From Anaerolineae bacterium (GTDB taxonomy: Bacteria > Chloroflexota > Anaerolineae > 4572-78 > J111), in contig JAGRBY010000343.1 in NCBI GenBank assembly GCA_020433835.1, positions 1 through 7,796 of the forward strand: DNA of 7,796 bases, written 5' to 3'. Positions within the stretch are counted from its first letter, which is position 1; each line of letters begins with the position of its first letter. The position numbers were made by a program, and so were the translations under genes. The notes under the pieces were generated by a model that was not told the DNA's origin, ran no database searches, and saw only the letters and a list, made by a program, of their open reading frames with translations. Positions 5,979 through 7,796 of this stretch are shown here, piece by piece.

Positions 5979-6509
5979 ATGATCCCTATTGTTTCGATTG
6001 TCGGCAAATCAAATAGCGGTAAAACAACCCTGCTGGAAAAACTTATCCCGGTCTTGCGCCGACGTGGCTATCGCATCGGCACGATCAAGCACCACGCTCA
6101 GACCGATTTTGAGATTGATTATCCGGGTAAAGATACTTGGCGGCACTATGAGGCCGGAGCCGAAGCCGTGCTTATCTCCGCGCCGGGAAAAATGGCGCTC
6201 ATCGAGCGCAGTTCCGACACGGTACCGCCGGTTATCGAGCTGGCGCAACGGATCAAAGAGGTTGATTTGATTTTAACCGAAGGGTTTAAGTCTGACACCA
6301 CACCTAAAATTGAGGTGGTGCGGGCGGCTCGCAGCCAAGCGCCGGTCTGCGTCGTTGAGGATTTAACCGCACTGGTCACCGACATCCCATTTGACCTGGC
6401 TCTCCCTTGTTTTGGGTTGGATGACATTGAGCCGCTGGCTGATTTTATTGAGAAGAATTTCTTAACCAATAATAACGACAGCCCCGACACACTTACGTCG
6501 GGGCTGTAA
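5979..6509 (+). CDS. mobB: MobB, molybdopterin-guanine dinucleotide biosynthesis adapter GTPase
   Basis: The product is 176 residues, normal for MobB. It opens with a beta-strand and a Walker A P-loop, GKSNSGKT (residues 9-16). Next come GTIKHHAQTDFEIDYPGKDTWR (34-55, with the His pair and Asp51/Trp53), an AGAEAVLIS strand and DLILTEGFKSD (96-106), where the acidic strand end and the EGFK motif are characteristic of the family. MobB binds GTP and is thought to assist MobA in attaching GMP to molybdopterin to make the bis-MGD cofactor; it is usually dispensable. No other molybdenum cofactor gene lies in the window. The frame stays open upstream to an ATG at 5901. ATG 5979 is chosen because the protein then begins at the strand preceding the P-loop, as in the family, and fits the TATAAT spacing. 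The last 11 codons, including the stop, lie in a hairpin. Confidence 0.92.
   Translation: MIPIVSIVGKSNSGKTTLLEKLIPVLRRRGYRIGTIKHHAQTDFEIDYPGKDTWRHYEAGAEAVLISAPGKMALIERSSDTVPPVIELAQRIKEVDLILTEGFKSDTTPKIEVVRAARSQAPVCVVEDLTALVTDIPFDLALPCFGLDDIEPLADFIEKNFLTNNNDSPDTLTSGL
6478..6507. terminator. perfect 11-bp hairpin between convergent mobB and dioxygenase genes
   Basis: ACAGCCCCGAC (6478-6488) and GTCGGGGCTGT (6497-6507) pair perfectly across an 8-base loop. The structure overlaps the end of mobB, and its stop codon starts in the right arm. On the plus strand the tail is AAAAATTT, poor for intrinsic termination. On the minus strand the tail CGTTATTATTGG is moderately T-rich, so it fits better as a terminator for the dioxygenase transcript, or as a bidirectional stem protecting both 3' ends. 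Confidence 0.6.
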
Positions 6510-6534
6510 AAATTTACGAACCTCTATTCAGCAA

Positions 6535-7482
6535 TTATCCACCGCCTTGCGGGGGTGGATTGCCACCGGGCGGGCGTCCACCGGGGCCACCTGGAGGTGG
6601 GCCGCCGCCTGGACGTCCTTCCGAACTGCCGGTGCCCATGGTTGATAAATCGAGACCAATATCGAATGCGGCTGCGTAGCCCTCAGCGGTTTGGCTGGTG
6701 TTGAGCAGCAATAGGTCTTGGTAAATATCGTCGGTGCTGTTGAGCGTATCGCGCTGGCCCTTTTCGGCGTAGGGAGCCTGGGTAAAAACCTGATCGGTTA
6801 GCGAGTCATCAAAGAAGAGCTGCGAGGTAAAGACCTTGCTGTCTTCGGCATCCGTGTCGTGAACTTTGAAATGAATGTGAACGCAGCGGCTTGAATACCA
6901 GCCGGGGTAAATGGTGGTAAAGGTGGCCTGGCCGTTGGCGTCGGTCACTTGATAACCGCGCAGAAAGTCATGCCCTTCGGTGTCGAAGCCGGGATCGGAC
7001 ACATCGGAATAAACTCCTGCGGCATCGCAATGCCAAATTTCAACTTTGGCCCCTTCAAGGGGTGTACAGCTATTTTCGCTAACTTGGGTAACATTAAAGG
7101 TAAGGGCCAGCAGCGCTCCATCTTTGATCGCGCCGGTTGCCGTATCAGACCGAACATCAGAACGGTTGAGATCTTCATTAACGTAATAGGGTCCTTCTGT
7201 TACTTCCGGGCGAACGACACAGGCCGGAACGGCGGTGGCTGCGCCTGCAGCGGTGGTAGCAGCCGGTACTGTTGCAGCCGTTGTTGACACCGCTGCGGCA
7301 TCTGTGGCTGCGGGAGAGGTTGACTGGGCAACTGAACAACCGGCCAGTAAAGCTGCGCCGGAGATACCTAACAGCCTTAGTACTTCGCGGCGGCTTAAAA
7401 TCTGGCCAATTTGACGGTCATCATTGTCCGGGTCGTCGGCCTCGGGTTGGGGGTGTTGAACAAGGTTTCTATTGTCTTGCAT
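6535..7482 (-). CDS. Tat-exported lipoprotein, intradiol ring-cleavage dioxygenase family
   Basis: The product is 315 residues. A polar start (1-28) precedes a twin-arginine signal (SRREVLRLLG, Arg31-Arg32), a hydrophobic stretch and a lipobox LAGC with lipidation Cys49. A Ala/Thr/Ser-rich linker spans ~52-86. The catalytic domain (~88-280) resembles the protocatechuate 3,4-dioxygenase beta fold. It starts with the TEGPYYV motif (94-100). The non-haem Fe(III) ligands should be Tyr158 (in HCDAAGVYSD), Tyr195 (PGWYSSR), His201 and His203 (VHIHFKV), all present. The tail (289-315) is almost entirely Gly, Pro and Arg. Such enzymes open catechol-type rings with O2; the substrate is unknown, and export with lipid anchoring implies action outside the cytoplasmic membrane. 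AAGGAG lies 6 bases before the ATG. No aromatic-degradation neighbours are visible. It converges on mobB, 25 bases away. Confidence 0.93.
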   Translation of the reverse strand: MQDNRNLVQHPQPEADDPDNDDRQIGQILSRREVLRLLGISGAALLAGCSVAQSTSPAATDAAAVSTTAATVPAATTAAGAATAVPACVVRPEVTEGPYYVNEDLNRSDVRSDTATGAIKDGALLALTFNVTQVSENSCTPLEGAKVEIWHCDAAGVYSDVSDPGFDTEGHDFLRGYQVTDANGQATFTTIYPGWYSSRCVHIHFKVHDTDAEDSKVFTSQLFFDDSLTDQVFTQAPYAEKGQRDTLNSTDDIYQDLLLLNTSQTAEGYAAAFDIGLDLSTMGTGSSEGRPGGGPPPGGPGGRPPGGNPPPQGGG

Positions 7483-7488
7483 AGGTTA

Positions 7489-7494
7489 CTCCTT
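7489..7494 (-). promoter_or_regulatory. Shine-Dalgarno of the dioxygenase gene
   Basis: AAGGAG on the minus strand lies 6 bases before the start codon at 7482. No convincing -35/-10 pair was found upstream; the best is a TTGAGT with a poor AAGAAT 17 bases on. Confidence 0.8.
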
Positions 7495-7548
7495 ACAATT
7501 TTTGCTCGTGTTGAATTCTTACTGCACCTACAAGGTTACTCAACAACT

Positions 7549-7668
7549 ATGCAGATTTTACGTAGAAACCTCTCACTTTTTATGGAATGCGCGAAACTTT
7601 ACCTGCCGGGCTTATTCTTCTTCGCGCATCTGGCAATCGTCATTTTCGTACTCTATTTCAACGGTTAA
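7549..7668 (+). CDS. possible 39-residue single-pass membrane peptide
   Basis: An ATG-started frame encodes a basic N-terminus (residues 4-6) followed by a hydrophobic, Phe-rich segment (~17-36), with the shape of a one-pass membrane peptide. The nearest purine-rich string, AAGG at 7532-7535, is 13 bases from the ATG, which is too far for a good ribosome binding site. The stop TAA shares a TTAA with the stop of the minus-strand ORF at the window edge and lies in the left arm of a long palindrome. No family is recognised; an ORF this short can occur by chance. Confidence 0.22.
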   Translation: MQILRRNLSLFMECAKLYLPGLFFFAHLAIVIFVLYFNG

Positions 7669-7708
7669 TGTTGCACTACCTCGCGTGGGTAGCGCAACAT
7701 TAAACCGT
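7661..7708. repeat. long imperfect palindrome (about 20-bp stem)
   Basis: Arm 7661-7680 (ACGGTT, AATGTTGC, A, CTACC) pairs with 7688-7708 (GGTAG, C, GCAACATT, A, AACCGT). There is one A-C mismatch (7675/7693), one bulged base (7702) and a 7-base loop, TCGCGTG. No T-run follows on either strand, so this is not a standard terminator. It shares GCGTGGGT (7683-7690) with the outer arm of the Y-shaped element (1152-1159). It could be a REP-like or other palindromic repeat unit. Confidence 0.7.
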
Positions 7709-7796
7709 GGAGCGTGGTAAAGACCCCAGGTTTTTGCCTAAATTGTAAGCATGTTGCCCCATTGAGCACCAAATAGAAGCCTTCGCCGGTCTCATG
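7665..7796 (-). CDS. partial minus-strand ORF running off the window
   Basis: From the window edge, 43 codons are open on the minus strand to a stop whose complement is TTA at 7665-7667. The edge-proximal part reads HETGEGFYLVLNG, which looks protein-like and loosely recalls the beta-strand plus turn of cyclic-nucleotide-binding or cupin-type domains; this is only an impression. The last ~14 codons lie inside the long palindrome, so the C-terminus may come from a repeat insertion. The rest of the gene is outside the window and no function can be assigned. If real, it lies upstream of the dioxygenase on the same strand, 182 bases away. Confidence 0.3.
   Translation of the reverse strand, partial: HETGEGFYLVLNGATCLQFRQKPGVFTTLHGLMLRYPREVVQH

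Noticed and set aside
1..7796. CRISPR array, insertion sequence or prophage
   Set aside because: There are no regularly spaced direct repeats, transposase or integrase motifs, or phage structural genes; the only repeats are the kinase duplication, the heptamer array and the palindromes.

Overview
The window reads as a bacterial chromosome segment of moderate GC content, without phage, insertion-sequence or CRISPR signatures. The gene set (large PAS-rich hybrid histidine kinase with a C-terminal receiver, YdbS-like bPH2 protein, DoxX/DoxD-like membrane protein, Tat-dependent lipoprotein intradiol dioxygenase with a Gly/Pro-rich tail) suggests an environmental, probably aerobic bacterium. I lean towards a Chloroflexota lineage, but this is inferred from gene style and no marker gene supports it.

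Layout. On the plus strand come a possible 3' end of an upstream gene (2-40), a degenerate heptamer repeat (50-84), a small membrane-anchored bPH2 protein (102-470) and a DoxX-family membrane protein (523-1131) with its own consensus-like promoter. Seven bases after the DoxX stop codon lies a DNA element able to fold into a three-way (Y-shaped) structure (1138-1245). Next is a 96-codon ORF (1283-1573), which is the first ~41 and last ~55 codons of the following kinase gene joined in frame, ending at a good rho-independent terminator (1576-1608). The kinase itself fills 1716-4931: about six membrane segments, four PAS domains, HisKA, HATPase and a receiver domain.

Convergent with the kinase is an EamA/DMT transporter (minus, 4952-5875). 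It is divergent from mobB (plus, 5979-6509). Both genes of this divergent pair have a perfect TATAAT exactly 9 bases before the start codon and no Shine-Dalgarno sequence, which predicts leaderless mRNAs. All the other full genes have a recognisable ribosome binding site. The last codons of mobB form a perfect 11-bp hairpin facing a convergent Tat/lipoprotein intradiol dioxygenase (minus, 6535-7482). The right end holds a possible 39-residue one-pass membrane peptide, a second long imperfect palindrome (7661-7708), and the edge of a minus-strand ORF that runs off the window.

The genes do not form one pathway. Envelope and signalling functions dominate (bPH2 protein, DoxX, kinase, transporter, exported dioxygenase). 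The most unusual content is the kinase-derived mini-gene, the Y-shaped element upstream of it, and the paired leaderless promoters.
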